From positions 1-5,905 of the forward strand of contig JALURH010000038.1 of assembly GCA_027017025.1 (NCBI GenBank): 5,905 nucleotides of DNA, read 5' to 3'. The notes beneath the pieces were generated by a model. The model was not told the origin of the DNA. It made no database searches and saw nothing but the letters and a program-made list of their open reading frames with translations. This document shows positions 5,524 to 5,905 of the stretch, one piece after another (position 1 is the stretch's first letter; every line of letters begins with the position of its first letter). The position numbers were made by a program, and so were the translations under genes. Source of the stretch: Thermofilaceae archaeon (GTDB taxonomy: Archaea; Thermoproteota; Thermoprotei; Thermofilales; Thermofilaceae).

Positions 5524-5905
5524 GTGGGGAGGGGAAGCTTTGCTTGGGAGATCCTAGCCCTAGTGGTTGTAGTTTCAACTATACTTGGGTTCACAGTGGG
5601 GGTATACTCCTATAGGGCCGCTGAGATTGTTGAGAGACTTGAATACAATGAGACTATTGTTATTGAAGCTAGGATCCAGGAGGCTGGTGGATGGTTTCCA
5701 TCAACAATAGTTGTTGAAACTGGTAAACCTGTAGTATTGAGGATATATAGTGTTGATATGGTTCATAGCCTAGTGATCCCAGAGCTAGGTGTAGATAGTG
5801 GCCCACTACTCCCAGGCCACTGGAAAACAGTAACCCTAGTTATAGAGGAGCCAGGTATATATGAGTTCTACTGCGGAGTTACGTGTAGCCCAATGCACGG
5901 GTTAA
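5524..5905 (+). CDS. CuA-containing heme-copper oxidase/NO reductase subunit II, ba3-like (partial, 3' end cut)
   Basis: 127 residues are visible from GTG 5524 to the window end. One anchor helix (about 8-29) is followed by a short linker and a cupredoxin domain. CuA ligands seen are H81 (MVHSLVIPELGV, very close to the VHSxxxPxLG of COX2), C117, C121 and H125 in CGVTCSPMH. The methionine expected three residues after H125 falls on the codon cut by the window edge, whose first base is A, as ATG would need. One N-terminal helix and a total near 150 residues would match the ba3-type subunit II of Thermus and crenarchaea; aa3-type subunits have two helices. The family takes electrons into a heme-copper subunit I, either O2 reductase or CuA-type NO reductase; the subunit I gene should follow. 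The 6-bp gap and coupled ribosome site place it in the same operon. Confidence 0.82.
   Translation, partial: MGRGSFAWEILALVVVVSTILGFTVGVYSYRAAEIVERLEYNETIVIEARIQEAGGWFPSTIVVETGKPVVLRIYSVDMVHSLVIPELGVDSGPLLPGHWKTVTLVIEEPGIYEFYCGVTCSPMHGL

Overview
The window reads as hyperthermophilic Thermoproteota (crenarchaeal) DNA. Coding is dense, with AGG/AGA for Arg, ATA for Ile and CTA for Leu. Ribosome-binding sites have the archaeal GGTGA form and several starts are GTG. One promoter has a recognisable BRE/TATA pair placed for a leaderless start. The proteins are those of a respiratory (O2 and/or nitrogen-oxide) metabolism that carries electrons on CuA copper centres and not on cytochrome c. Assignment to a genus is not possible from the sequence alone.

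Left part (1-1441). A short open stretch from base 1 to 107 may be the C-terminal tail of an upstream + strand gene. A hemerythrin-like O2/NO-binding protein lies on the - strand (153-557). It diverges from a small FMN-binding split-barrel protein on the + strand (753-1175). Between these two sits a regulatory region with two 18-bp palindromes of identical 7-4-7 geometry next to a BRE/TATA pair. A 266-bp non-coding gap then separates this pair from the main operon.

Main operon (1442 to beyond 5905, all + strand, gaps of 2-6 bp). First comes a membrane-anchored fusion of a CuA cupredoxin domain to a cytochrome d1-type eight-bladed propeller, as in the nitrite reductase NirS. Next is a small soluble helical protein of unknown function. 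It is followed by a 642-residue membrane protein that joins an external CuA domain to a NapH/NosR-like quinol-oxidising iron-sulfur module. The last gene, cut by the window end, is a short ba3-type subunit II of a heme-copper oxidase or NO reductase with a third CuA site.

Proposed working (inference): the NapH-like protein takes electrons from quinol and passes them to its own CuA domain. That CuA domain would feed the CuA-d1 enzyme outside the cell membrane, and a heme-copper enzyme encoded just downstream would use the third CuA protein. This would be a nitrite/NO or related respiratory chain with CuA in place of every c-type cytochrome; no CxxCH heme c motif appears in any of the operon proteins. 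The main doubt is that the d1 propeller lacks one of the two distal active-site histidines of NirS, so its reaction may differ.
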